DNA of 39,932 nucleotides from Nocardia aobensis NBRC 100429. GTDB taxonomy: Bacteria; Actinomycetota; Actinomycetes; Mycobacteriales; Mycobacteriaceae. Under the pieces are notes generated by a model. The model saw only the letters and a program-made list of their open reading frames with translations, was not told where the DNA came from and did not search any database. The stretch is from positions 1-39,932 of the forward strand of contig NZ_BAFQ01000210.1 of NCBI RefSeq assembly GCF_000308375.1, given 5' to 3'. Position numbers and translations under genes: made by a program. Below, piece after piece: positions 33,578-39,932 of the stretch. Position 1 is the first letter of the stretch. Each line of letters opens with the position of its first letter.

Positions 33578-35626
33578 GTGGACGACGAGCAGAACGTGTT
33601 GACCGCGGTCTGGCCCGAAGTGGTCGCCGAGCTCACCGCCGGCTCCACCGACGGAGCCATCCCGCCGGTGACCAACGCCCAGAAGGCGTGGCTCGGCCTG
33701 GTCAAGCCGCTCACGGTCGCACAAGGCTTTGCCCTGCTCTCGGTGCCTTCTTCCCTGGCCCAGGAGGCCATCGAACGCGATCTGCGCGAACCGATCCTGC
33801 GCTCGCTGGCCCGTCGGCTGGGCCCGCAGGTGGAGGGTCTCGGCGTCCGGATCGCCGCGCCGGCCAACCCGCCGCCGGATCGTCCCGGTGCCGGCGCCCG
33901 CCATGCTCGCCTCACCTCACGCCCCGAGCGGATGCGCGACAAGCCCCGCGAACCGGTCGGGTTCCCGGCGCCGCCGCAGTATCCCGACACCGACGATTTC
34001 CCCACCCCACGCTATCTTTCCCCAGCCGACTACCAGGCCCGGACCGCCTATCCCCAGGGTGAGTATCCGTCCGCGCCGATGGCCGGGGAATTGCCGGACA
34101 GCCTCGGACCATCCTCGCCGCTGCGCCGGGACCCGGAAGCGCATCTGCACGACGAAGCGCTGGTCCGGCATCCGGACAGTCTGCGGCGCGATCCCGACGA
34201 TCTGCGCCGGGACCCCGACGCCTTCCGCCACGATCCGGACGCACTCCGGCGCGATCCCGACGCCCTGCGCCGGGACGCCGACACGCTGTCCGGCCGGGAC
34301 GGACTGCACGGTCCGGATTCGCTGCGGCGTGAGACGGACTCACTGCGCCGCGACCACGAACTGCACCATCCACAGGAGGCGCTGCGCCGGGAGCCCGAGC
34401 CACTGCGGCACGACCAGGAGCTGCCCCGGACGGGCGGACATCCCGGACAGGAGTCGCTGTTCGCGCCGGAACCGGAGGTCGGACAGCGCCCGGGCGTGGC
34501 CGAGGACTCCGACGAACCGGTGGTGAGCGCACGCAATTCCTGGCCGACGTATTTCGCGAAGTCGCCGGAACCACCGGCGCCGGCCCCCGCGTCGTCCTCG
34601 GCCAGTTTGAACGCCAAGTACACCTTCGAGACCTTCGTCATCGGAGCCTCGAACCGGTTCGCGCACGCGGCGGCGGTGGCGATCGCCGAGGCGCCTGCCC
34701 GCGCGTACAACCCGCTGTTCGTCTGGGGGGCATCCGGTCTGGGGAAGACACATCTGCTGCACGCGGCCGGGCACTATGCCCAGCGGCTGTTTCCCGGGAT
34801 GCGCGTCAAATACGTCTCGACCGAGGAATTCACCAACGACTTCATCAACAGCCTGCGCGACGACCGGAAGGTGGCGTTCAAACGCCGCTACCGCGAGACC
34901 GACATCCTGCTGGTGGACGACATCCAGTTCATCGAGGGTAAGGAAGGTATCCAGGAGGAGTTCTTCCACACCTTCAACACCCTGCACAACGCGAACAAGC
35001 AGATCGTGGTCTCCTCCGACCGCCCGCCGAAACAGCTGGCGACGCTGGAGGAACGCCTGCGCACCCGGTTCGAATGGGGTCTGATCACCGATGTGCAGCC
35101 GCCGGAGCTGGAGACCCGGATCGCGATCCTGCGCAAGAAGGCGCGGATGGATCGCCTCGATGTGCCGCACGACGTGCTGGAACTGATCGCCAGCCGGGTC
35201 GAGCGCAATATCCGTGAACTCGAGGGTGCGCTGATCCGGGTGACGGCCTTCGCCTCCCTCAACGGCCAGCCGCTGGATCTGTCGCTGGCCGAGGTCGTGC
35301 TGCGCGATCTGATGCCGGACACCACGACCATCGAGATCACGGCGTCGACGATCATGGCCGTGACCGCGGAGTACTTCAACACCACGCTGGAGGAACTGAC
35401 CGGTCCCGGTAAGGCCCGGCCGCTGGCTCAGGCTCGTCAGATCGCGATGTACCTGTGCCGGGAATTGACCGATCTTTCCCTGCCGAAGATCGGCCAGGCC
35501 TTCGGTCGCGACCACACGACGGTCATGTACGCGGAGAAGAAAGTGCGCAAGGAGATGACCGAGCGCCGCCGGGTCTACGACCAGGTTCAAGAACTCACAG
35601 CCCGAATCAAACAGCGCTCGCGCTGA
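33578..35626 (+). CDS. dnaA: Chromosomal replication initiator DnaA with expanded domain II
   Basis: AAA+ initiator of 682 aa; mycobacterial DnaA is about 507. Domain I is residues 1-95. Domain II (about 100-340) is greatly enlarged and contains tandem seven-residue repeats of type LRRDPDA (residues about 182-280). Domain III begins near YTFETFVIGASNRFAHAAA (348) with Walker A GASGLGKTH (384-392), Walker B LLVDDIQ (444-450) and sensor/arginine-finger region ERLRTRFEWGL. Domain IV has the DNA-reading motif GRDHTTVMYAEKKV (643-656). GTG 33578 has GGGGAGG nine bases upstream. Terminator at 35638. Confidence 0.98.
   Translation: MDDEQNVLTAVWPEVVAELTAGSTDGAIPPVTNAQKAWLGLVKPLTVAQGFALLSVPSSLAQEAIERDLREPILRSLARRLGPQVEGLGVRIAAPANPPPDRPGAGARHARLTSRPERMRDKPREPVGFPAPPQYPDTDDFPTPRYLSPADYQARTAYPQGEYPSAPMAGELPDSLGPSSPLRRDPEAHLHDEALVRHPDSLRRDPDDLRRDPDAFRHDPDALRRDPDALRRDADTLSGRDGLHGPDSLRRETDSLRRDHELHHPQEALRREPEPLRHDQELPRTGGHPGQESLFAPEPEVGQRPGVAEDSDEPVVSARNSWPTYFAKSPEPPAPAPASSSASLNAKYTFETFVIGASNRFAHAAAVAIAEAPARAYNPLFVWGASGLGKTHLLHAAGHYAQRLFPGMRVKYVSTEEFTNDFINSLRDDRKVAFKRRYRETDILLVDDIQFIEGKEGIQEEFFHTFNTLHNANKQIVVSSDRPPKQLATLEERLRTRFEWGLITDVQPPELETRIAILRKKARMDRLDVPHDVLELIASRVERNIRELEGALIRVTAFASLNGQPLDLSLAEVVLRDLMPDTTTIEITASTIMAVTAEYFNTTLEELTGPGKARPLAQARQIAMYLCRELTDLSLPKIGQAFGRDHTTVMYAEKKVRKEMTERRRVYDQVQELTARIKQRSR
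34121..34426 (+). repeat. 21-bp coding repeats in dnaA domain II
   Basis: Tandem 21-base units encode consecutive heptads such as LRRDPDD, LRRDPDA, FRHDPDA, LRRDPDA and LRRDADT, with more divergent units on both sides (SLRRETD, SLRRDHE, ALRREPE, PLRHDQE). Alternation of Arg pairs and Asp/Glu suggests a charged, extended or coiled linker. Confidence 0.85.
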
Positions 35627-35637
35627 ATTTCTGCACA

Positions 35638-35676
35638 AGCCGATCCACCCGGTTGACCTGGGTGGATCGGCTTTTT
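35638..35676 (+). terminator. Intrinsic terminator after dnaA
   Basis: A perfect 13-bp stem (35638-35650 with 35660-35672), nine-base loop, then TTTTT (35672-35676). It begins 11 bases after the dnaA stop and shields oriC from dnaA transcription. Confidence 0.95.
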
Positions 35677-35684
35677 CGTGTTGT

Positions 35685-36030
35685 GGATTCCTCGAGGAGT
35701 CCTTGTGGAGTCCTCGAGGAATCCCACGTTTGTCCTCGAGGTTGCGCACAGTCGACGAGTGAGCCTGTGCACGCATTCGCTCACAGCCCTCGGTCCACAG
35801 TTCCCACAGCCGAATTCGTCCACGGGGTCCGAACTGCGAAGACGGCCGAATCGGCATGTGGATTCCTCGAGGACTCCCTGTCAGGTCCTCGAGGAATCCC
35901 CCGGTAGTGCACCGATCGGCACACACGTGTGTACAACAGGTCTCGAGTCATGGAAGAACTCGAGGATGGCTCGAGGATGGAGGTTGAACAGTTTTCCGGC
36001 CTCCACAGCGGCCCACTGTTCATCCTCGAG
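35685..36030. repeat. CTCGAG palindrome array in oriC
   Basis: Nine CTCGAG elements. Five have the core CCTCGAGG, starting at 35690, 35712, 35734, 35865 and 35887: spacing is exactly 22 bp within the first three and within the last two. Three form full 18-bp palindromes GGANTCCTCGAGGANTCC (35685-35702, 35707-35724, 35860-35877). Four further elements have CTCGAG at 35942, 35959, 35970 and 36025; those at 35959 and 35970 form an 11-bp tandem repeat CTCGAGGATGG. TGTGGA precedes the core by exactly 8 bp at 35682, 35704 and 35857, overlapping a DnaA-box half with the palindrome. Confidence 0.85.
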
Positions 36031-36084
36031 TCACCCGCCGGACATCCCCACGCCGCCACGCCTCCTGAACTGGGCGAACGGCCC

Positions 36085-36150
36085 GCGTCCACAGAATCCA
36101 CAGTGCCTACTACTACTTCAGTTCTTCTTCTTTAGATTTCTTCTTGAAAA
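36085..36150 (+). promoter_or_regulatory. Tandem DnaA boxes, DnaA-trios and T-rich unwinding element
   Basis: GCGTCCACA (36085-36093) and GAATCCACA (36094-36102) are head-to-tail DnaA boxes. After four bases comes CTACTACTACTT (36107-36118), i.e. repeated 3'-GAT-5' trios on the complementary strand, followed by the T-rich stretch to 36150 (TTCTTCTTCTTTAG...). This is the order described for the basal unwinding system of Bacillus subtilis: boxes, short gap, trios, AT-rich DNA. Confidence 0.75.
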
Positions 36151-36457
36151 CAGGGTGTGTGGAAACTCGGCTCGGGGACCGACGGATCGATTCGCGGCGG
36201 TCCACATCCGAACGAAGCAGGGAGCAGAACGGATCCGGCCCTCCGGCGACGACGCACCGGGTGAGGGGGTGACGTAGTCATCGCCCGCTTGCGCGGGTAC
36301 GGTTTGATGTCGGTCGCCTGTGCCACACTGCGGTGCGTACGGGCGAGCCGTTCCGACCGCATTGCCGCGCGAACCACGCTGTTGTATGAACCACGCTGAG
36401 CACCACGGCGTCGAACAGATCACGACCGATCGAGACTGGGAGAGGACATACCGAGCG

Positions 36458-37627
36458 ATGGAGCTTGCAAGTATGAAGTTTCGGGTCGCTCGCGAGGATT
36501 TCGCGGAATCCGTCGCCTGGGTGGCCCGTAGCCTGCCGTCTCGCCCGCCCGTGCCCGTCCTGGGCGGTGTGCTGCTGGTGGCCGACGAGGACGGCCTCAC
36601 GGTCTCCGGATTCGACTACGAGGTCTCCGCGCAGATGCGCGTCGCCGCCGAGGTGGCCGGCCCGGGACAGGTGCTGGTCTCCGGTCGCCTGCTGGCCGAC
36701 ATCACCAAGGCACTGTCCAACAAGCCGGTCGACGTCTCGGTCGACGGCACCCGTGTGCTGATCGCCTGCGGCAGCGCCAAGTTCTCGCTGCCGACCATGC
36801 CGGTCGAGGACTATCCCCAGCTGCCCGAACTGCCTCCGCAGACCGGCGAACTGGGTGTGGATCTGTTCTCCGAGGCCGTAGGCCAAGTGGCGGTCGCCGC
36901 CGGTCGCGACGACACGCTGCCCATGCTGACCGGTATCCGCGTCGAAATCGACGGCTCCCAGGTGGTTCTGGCGGCCACCGACCGCTTCCGCCTCGCGGTG
37001 CGGCATCTGGAGTGGCAGCCCGGTCGCCCGGATGTGGAGACCGCGGTCCTGGTCCCGGCGCGCACCCTGTCGGAATCGGCGAAGACGCTCGGCGCCTCCG
37101 ATGCGCCCGTCCAGCTGGCCTTCGGCACCGGAACCGACGGACTGCTGGGGATCGTCAACGGTGGCCGCCGGACCACCACCCGGTTGCTCGACGCGGAATT
37201 CCCCAAGTTCCGCCAATTGCTCCCCAAGGAGCACACCTCGATCGCGACCCTCCAGGTGAGCGCGCTGATCGAGGCCATCAAGCGCGTAGCCCTGGTGGCC
37301 GAGCGCGGCGCCCAGGTGCGGCTCGAGTTCTCCGATCAGGGTCTGCAACTCTCCGCCGGCGGTGACGACGCCGGTCGCGCCGAGGAATGGCTGGAGGCGG
37401 AGTTCCGCGGTGAACCGCTGACCATCGCTTTCAACCCCGGCTACCTCAACGACGGTCTGTCGGCGCTGCATTCGGACCGGGTGACCTTCGGTTTCACCAC
37501 TCCCAGCCGCCCGGCCGTGATGTGCCCGACCACCGACGACGAACCGGAACTGTCGGACTCCGGCGCGTTCGCGGCGCTGTCGAGCGACTACATCTACCTG
37601 TTGATGCCGGTTCGTTTGCCCGGCTGA
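36458..37627 (+). CDS. dnaN: DNA polymerase III beta sliding clamp
   Basis: Protein of 389 aa with three clamp domains; landmarks are PVPVLGGVLLVADEDGLTVSGFDYEV, SLPTMPVEDYPQLPELP, AAGRDDTLPMLTGIRVEI, ATDRFRLAVRHLEW, TTRLLDAEFPKFRQLLPKEH, LTIAFNPGYLNDGL and the C-terminal YLLMPVRLPG. It forms the ring that tethers polymerase to DNA. Start: ATG 36458 (MELASMKFRV) is assumed; ATG 36473 (MKFRV) has GGAG nine bases upstream and is an equal candidate. It follows oriC directly, as in almost all bacteria. recF follows after 166 bases without an intervening gnd gene, unlike some relatives. Confidence 0.97.
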   Translation: MELASMKFRVAREDFAESVAWVARSLPSRPPVPVLGGVLLVADEDGLTVSGFDYEVSAQMRVAAEVAGPGQVLVSGRLLADITKALSNKPVDVSVDGTRVLIACGSAKFSLPTMPVEDYPQLPELPPQTGELGVDLFSEAVGQVAVAAGRDDTLPMLTGIRVEIDGSQVVLAATDRFRLAVRHLEWQPGRPDVETAVLVPARTLSESAKTLGASDAPVQLAFGTGTDGLLGIVNGGRRTTTRLLDAEFPKFRQLLPKEHTSIATLQVSALIEAIKRVALVAERGAQVRLEFSDQGLQLSAGGDDAGRAEEWLEAEFRGEPLTIAFNPGYLNDGLSALHSDRVTFGFTTPSRPAVMCPTTDDEPELSDSGAFAALSSDYIYLLMPVRLPG

Positions 37628-37648
37628 TCGATCCGATCCCCATGGTTC

Positions 37649-37683
37649 CCGCCTCGCCGGCCGCGATACGACCGGCGAGGCGG
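37649..37683 (+). terminator. Hairpin after dnaN
   Basis: CCGCCTCGCCGG (37649-37660) pairs perfectly with 37672-37683; loop 11 bases. There is no T run, so it is a G+C-type terminator or 3' stabiliser at best. Further right (37701-37709) TGTGGAGAT is a weak DnaA-box match before recF. Confidence 0.5.
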
Positions 37684-37793
37684 CATTCGTTCACCCCGAC
37701 CTGTGGAGATGTTGATAAACCTGTGAAAAACCCCGGGCGCGTGTGCATTTCGACCCGTCCGTCACAAAGTGCCTGGTGACGGCGGGTTCAGCT

Positions 37794-39029
37794 ATGCACA
37801 TCCGGACGCTCACACTGCGTGATTTCCGCTCCTGGGAGCACGCCGACCTCGAATTACCCACAGGCAGAACCGTTTTCCTGGGGGCGAACGGCAACGGTAA
37901 GACCAATCTCGTCGAGGCAGTCGGATATCTGTCCACACTCGGTTCCCACCGGGTTGCCGGTGATGCCCCGCTGATCAGGTTGGGGCAGCAGCGATCTCGG
38001 ATCGGCGCGACCGTCGTCAACGGTGGCCGCGAACTGCGCATCGATGTGGAGTTGAACCAGGGCGCCGCCAATCGCGCGCAGATCAACCGGTCGCCGGTGC
38101 GCCGCACGCGCGAGATTCTCGGCATCCTGCAGACCGTGTTGTTCGCGCCGGAGGATCTGGCGCTGGTCCGCGGCGATCCCTCCGAGCGCCGCCGTTTCCT
38201 GGACGAACTGGCCACCGCCCGGCTGCCGCGCCTGGCCGCGGTCCGCTCGGACTACGACCGCGTGCTGCGGCAGCGCTCGGCGCTGTTGAAAACGGCTGGG
38301 CGGCAGGCTCGTTCGCGCGCCGGTGCGCCGGCCGAACTGAGCACCCTCGACGTCTGGGACGGACATCTGGCCGCACACGGTGCTGAACTACTGGCCCAGC
38401 GCCTGCGGCTGGTCCACGAACTGCACCCCTATCTCGAGCAGGCATATCGGTCCATCGCACCGGAATCGCGGACCGCGGCCATCCGCTACCGCAGTTCCGC
38501 GCTGCCCGAGGAATTCCTGGATCCACAGCGTTCTCCACAGCCCGGAGATGTCGAGGCGCTGGAGGCGAATATGTTGAGCGAGTTGGCTTCCGCGCGCGGC
38601 AAGGAACTCGAGCGCGGTGTCTGCCTGGTCGGCCCGCATCGCGACGATCTGGATCTGATGCTCGGTTCGGCGCCCGCGAAAGGTTTTGCCAGCCACGGGG
38701 AATCGTGGTCGTTCGCCTTGGCCCTGCGACTGGGCGCCTTCGAACTGCTGCGCAGCGCGGGGACGGATCCGGTCCTGCTGCTCGACGACGTCTTCGCGGA
38801 ATTGGATCGCCGCCGTCGCACCGCGTTGGCGGCGGTGGCCGCCGGCGCCGAACAGGTGCTGATCACCGCAGCGGTGCCCGAGGACGTGCCGCCGGAACTC
38901 GAGGCGAATCCGGTCCGGGTCGAGACCGACGGCGTCGCGGACGGGCGGACCTCGCGCATCGTCGAGCCACCGTCGCGCGCGGATGAGCCCCTCTCGGACG
39001 AGCCCACCGAAGGCCGGCACATCGGGTGA
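37794..39029 (+). CDS. recF: DNA replication and repair protein RecF
   Basis: ABC-type ATPase of the RecFOR pathway that loads RecA at single-strand gaps, 411 aa. Walker A GANGNGKTN follows MHIRTLTLRDFRSWEHADLELPTGRTVFL; the linker FAPEDLALVRGDPSERRRFLD, the signature KGFASHGESWSFALALRLG and Walker B PVLLLDDVFAELDRRRR are all present. ATG 37794 aligns with the RecF N-terminus of relatives; an upstream GTG at 37743 adds 17 unlikely residues. The C-terminal 35 residues (after about 375) are a hydrophilic extension. Confidence 0.96.
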   Translation: MHIRTLTLRDFRSWEHADLELPTGRTVFLGANGNGKTNLVEAVGYLSTLGSHRVAGDAPLIRLGQQRSRIGATVVNGGRELRIDVELNQGAANRAQINRSPVRRTREILGILQTVLFAPEDLALVRGDPSERRRFLDELATARLPRLAAVRSDYDRVLRQRSALLKTAGRQARSRAGAPAELSTLDVWDGHLAAHGAELLAQRLRLVHELHPYLEQAYRSIAPESRTAAIRYRSSALPEEFLDPQRSPQPGDVEALEANMLSELASARGKELERGVCLVGPHRDDLDLMLGSAPAKGFASHGESWSFALALRLGAFELLRSAGTDPVLLLDDVFAELDRRRRTALAAVAAGAEQVLITAAVPEDVPPELEANPVRVETDGVADGRTSRIVEPPSRADEPLSDEPTEGRHIG

Positions 39030-39140
39030 CGGTGATCGGCGCATCTGTGCCGAATCGCCCCGGGTGCAAGGGGCGCGAGTTGTCGGACCCAGCGGCTAGC
39101 CTTGCCGCAATGCAGTGATCGGACGGGAAAGGAGTCGAAG

Positions 39141-39713
39141 GTGGCCGCAGAACCCGGGCGCGAAGACGGCTCCCCGCCGTCCGCCGTTCCCGAACCGGAA
39201 CTGCGCGGTGTGGACCTGGCACGCCGTGCCCTGGAGGAGGCCCGCGCCGCGGCCCGTGCCAGCGGTAAGGCGGTCGGCCAGGGGCGAGCCTCACCGCGTA
39301 AGGGCGGGGTACGAGCCTTGCGCCGCCGCTCCGGCTGGTCCGGTGCGCGGCCCGACGAGCGCGATCCGCAACTGCTCTCCGCACTGGCCGGATCGCTGGC
39401 CAAGAGTCGCGGATGGTCGGGAAAGGTCGCCGAGGGAATGGTTTTCGGCCGGTGGTCGGCCGTGGTCGGCGACGATATCGCGGCGCATGCCGACCCGGTA
39501 TCGCTCACCGACGGCGTGCTGAGTATCCAGGCCGAATCCACCGCTTGGGCCACCCAGTTGCGGATGCTGCAGGCGCAGATATTGGCGAAGATCAACGCCG
39601 CGGTCGGTCAGGGCGTGGTCACCTCGCTGAAGATCAGCGGTCCCGCCGCACCCAGCTGGCGCAAGGGCGAGCGGCATATCAAGGGGCGCGGTCCGCGCGA
39701 CACCTACGGCTGA
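39141..39713 (+). CDS. DUF721 family protein (Rv0004-like)
   Basis: Protein of 190 aa. The DUF721/DciA-like domain lies in the second half (GMVFGRWSAVVGDDIAAHADPVSLTDGVLSIQAESTAWATQLRMLQAQIL). The N-terminal half is charged (DLARRALEEARAAARASGKAVGQ, then KGGVRALRRRSGWSG). This is the Rv0004 position between recF and gyrB. DciA-type proteins load the replicative helicase DnaB in many bacteria lacking DnaC; that role here is inference, though location at oriC agrees with it. GTG 39141 has AAGGAG six bases upstream. Confidence 0.9.
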   Translation: MAAEPGREDGSPPSAVPEPELRGVDLARRALEEARAAARASGKAVGQGRASPRKGGVRALRRRSGWSGARPDERDPQLLSALAGSLAKSRGWSGKVAEGMVFGRWSAVVGDDIAAHADPVSLTDGVLSIQAESTAWATQLRMLQAQILAKINAAVGQGVVTSLKISGPAAPSWRKGERHIKGRGPRDTYG

Positions 39714-39932
39714 TCCGGGTCCGTGAGTTTCACGTGGAACCGGTGCGCAGCATCGTCTCGTGCGGAACCACATCGGCGTAACTTTCCGGCGCGGGATCCG
39801 AGTGCCCGTCGCTGTCCGCTGAGGCTCACGGGAGCGGGTTCGCCTATAACCGGACCCGGTGGCGACCGATTTCACGCACTCACGACGCTCTCAGGGGTGT
39901 CATAGGTGCATCCTGTGCCGGGGGTACCAGTA
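39714..39932. other. Gene-free end of window before the expected gyrB
   Basis: 219 bases after the DUF721 gene. Apart from the parS-like site at 39726, I see no gene or clear promoter. gyrB would be expected next outside the window by synteny. Confidence 0.5.
39726..39741. promoter_or_regulatory. parS-like ParB binding site right of oriC
   Basis: AGTTTCACGTGGAACC; the 14-base core differs from GTTTCACGTGAAAC at one base. It is about 3.5 kb right of oriC, so parS-like sites flank the origin on both sides. Confidence 0.6.

Larger units (their letters stand above)
35627..36457. other. oriC: Chromosomal replication origin oriC (dnaA-dnaN gap)
   Basis: 831 bases with no credible gene. It contains the dnaA terminator (35638-35676), nine copies of the DnaA-box core TCCACA or its complement (35682, 35704, 35794, 35857, 36002, 36088, 36097, 36158, 36201), a one-mismatch box TGTGTACAA (35928-35936, complement TTGTACACA), a 12-base palindrome ACACACGTGTGT (35921-35932), nine CTCGAG elements, and a DnaA-trio plus T-rich stretch (36107-36150). 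The remaining part up to dnaN has a CCCGC/GCGGG hairpin near 36284 and presumably the dnaN promoter, which I could not place. Confidence 0.92.

Noticed and set aside
35678..36277. A 199-codon plus-strand frame within the dnaA-dnaN gap
   Set aside because: The translation is Pro/Ser/Arg-rich with no domain and runs through the palindrome array and DnaA boxes; it is better explained as origin DNA.

Overview
The window is a G+C-rich actinobacterial chromosome segment that spans the replication origin. From 11.7 kb onward the gene order is the one known from Mycobacteriales: pcnA / mutT4 / DUF6049 / murJ / sigM / rsmA-like / trxB / trxA / cwlM / Rv3916c-like / parB / parA / rsmG / jag / yidC / yidD / rnpA / rpmH // dnaA / oriC / dnaN / recF / DUF721 / (gyrB expected just outside). 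Protein resemblances (long MurJ-pseudokinase fusion, degenerate CwlM, UgpE/UgpB of the mycobacterial type, Zmp1-like M13 peptidase, DUF4185 protein) suggest Nocardia or a near relative. The genus is an inference from recalled families, not from a database search.

Regions. (1) 1-6.0 kb: the end of a ugp (glycerophosphodiester/sugar) ABC transporter operon, then a minus-strand unit of HTH/DUF5753 regulator, DUF397 protein and M13 metallopeptidase, with a divergent small unknown gene. (2) 6.0-11.7 kb: accessory genes, namely a DUF4190 membrane protein, a pirin, an MFS exporter, a secreted DUF4185 protein and an unknown. (3) 11.7-26.1 kb: CCA-adding enzyme and MutT4 divergently, then a coupled row for envelope growth (DUF6049 protein, a 21-codon ORF, MurJ-pseudokinase fusion), the SigM/anti-SigM pair, thioredoxin reductase and thioredoxin, and the cytoplasmic cell-wall regulator CwlM, closed by a strong terminator. 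(4) 26.1-33.0 kb, minus strand: GNAT-like protein, ParB, ParA, RsmG, Jag, YidC, YidD, RnpA and L34, covering chromosome partition, ribosome/RNA maturation and membrane insertion. (5) 33.0-39.9 kb: divergent rpmH/dnaA promoters, dnaA with an expanded repetitive domain II, an 831-base dnaA-dnaN gap that is the likely oriC, then dnaN, recF and a DUF721 gene.

Most unusual observations. First, oriC carries nine CTCGAG-centred elements, several as 18-bp palindromes of form GGANTCCTCGAGGANTCC spaced exactly 22 bp apart; three are fused at a fixed 8-bp offset to a TGTGGA DnaA-box half. The same gap ends with tandem DnaA-box cores followed by CTACTACTACTT and a T-rich stretch, which fits a DnaA-trio/basal unwinding element. 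Second, a 21-codon ORF sits between the DUF6049 gene and murJ. It overlaps both neighbours, and its start codon lies in a predicted 10-bp hairpin. Third, murJ has a strong internal in-frame ribosome binding site just ahead of its pseudokinase half. Fourth, CwlM has lost its zinc and catalytic residues, and DnaA domain II contains seven-residue tandem repeats. No tRNA, rRNA, CRISPR array or insertion sequence was seen.
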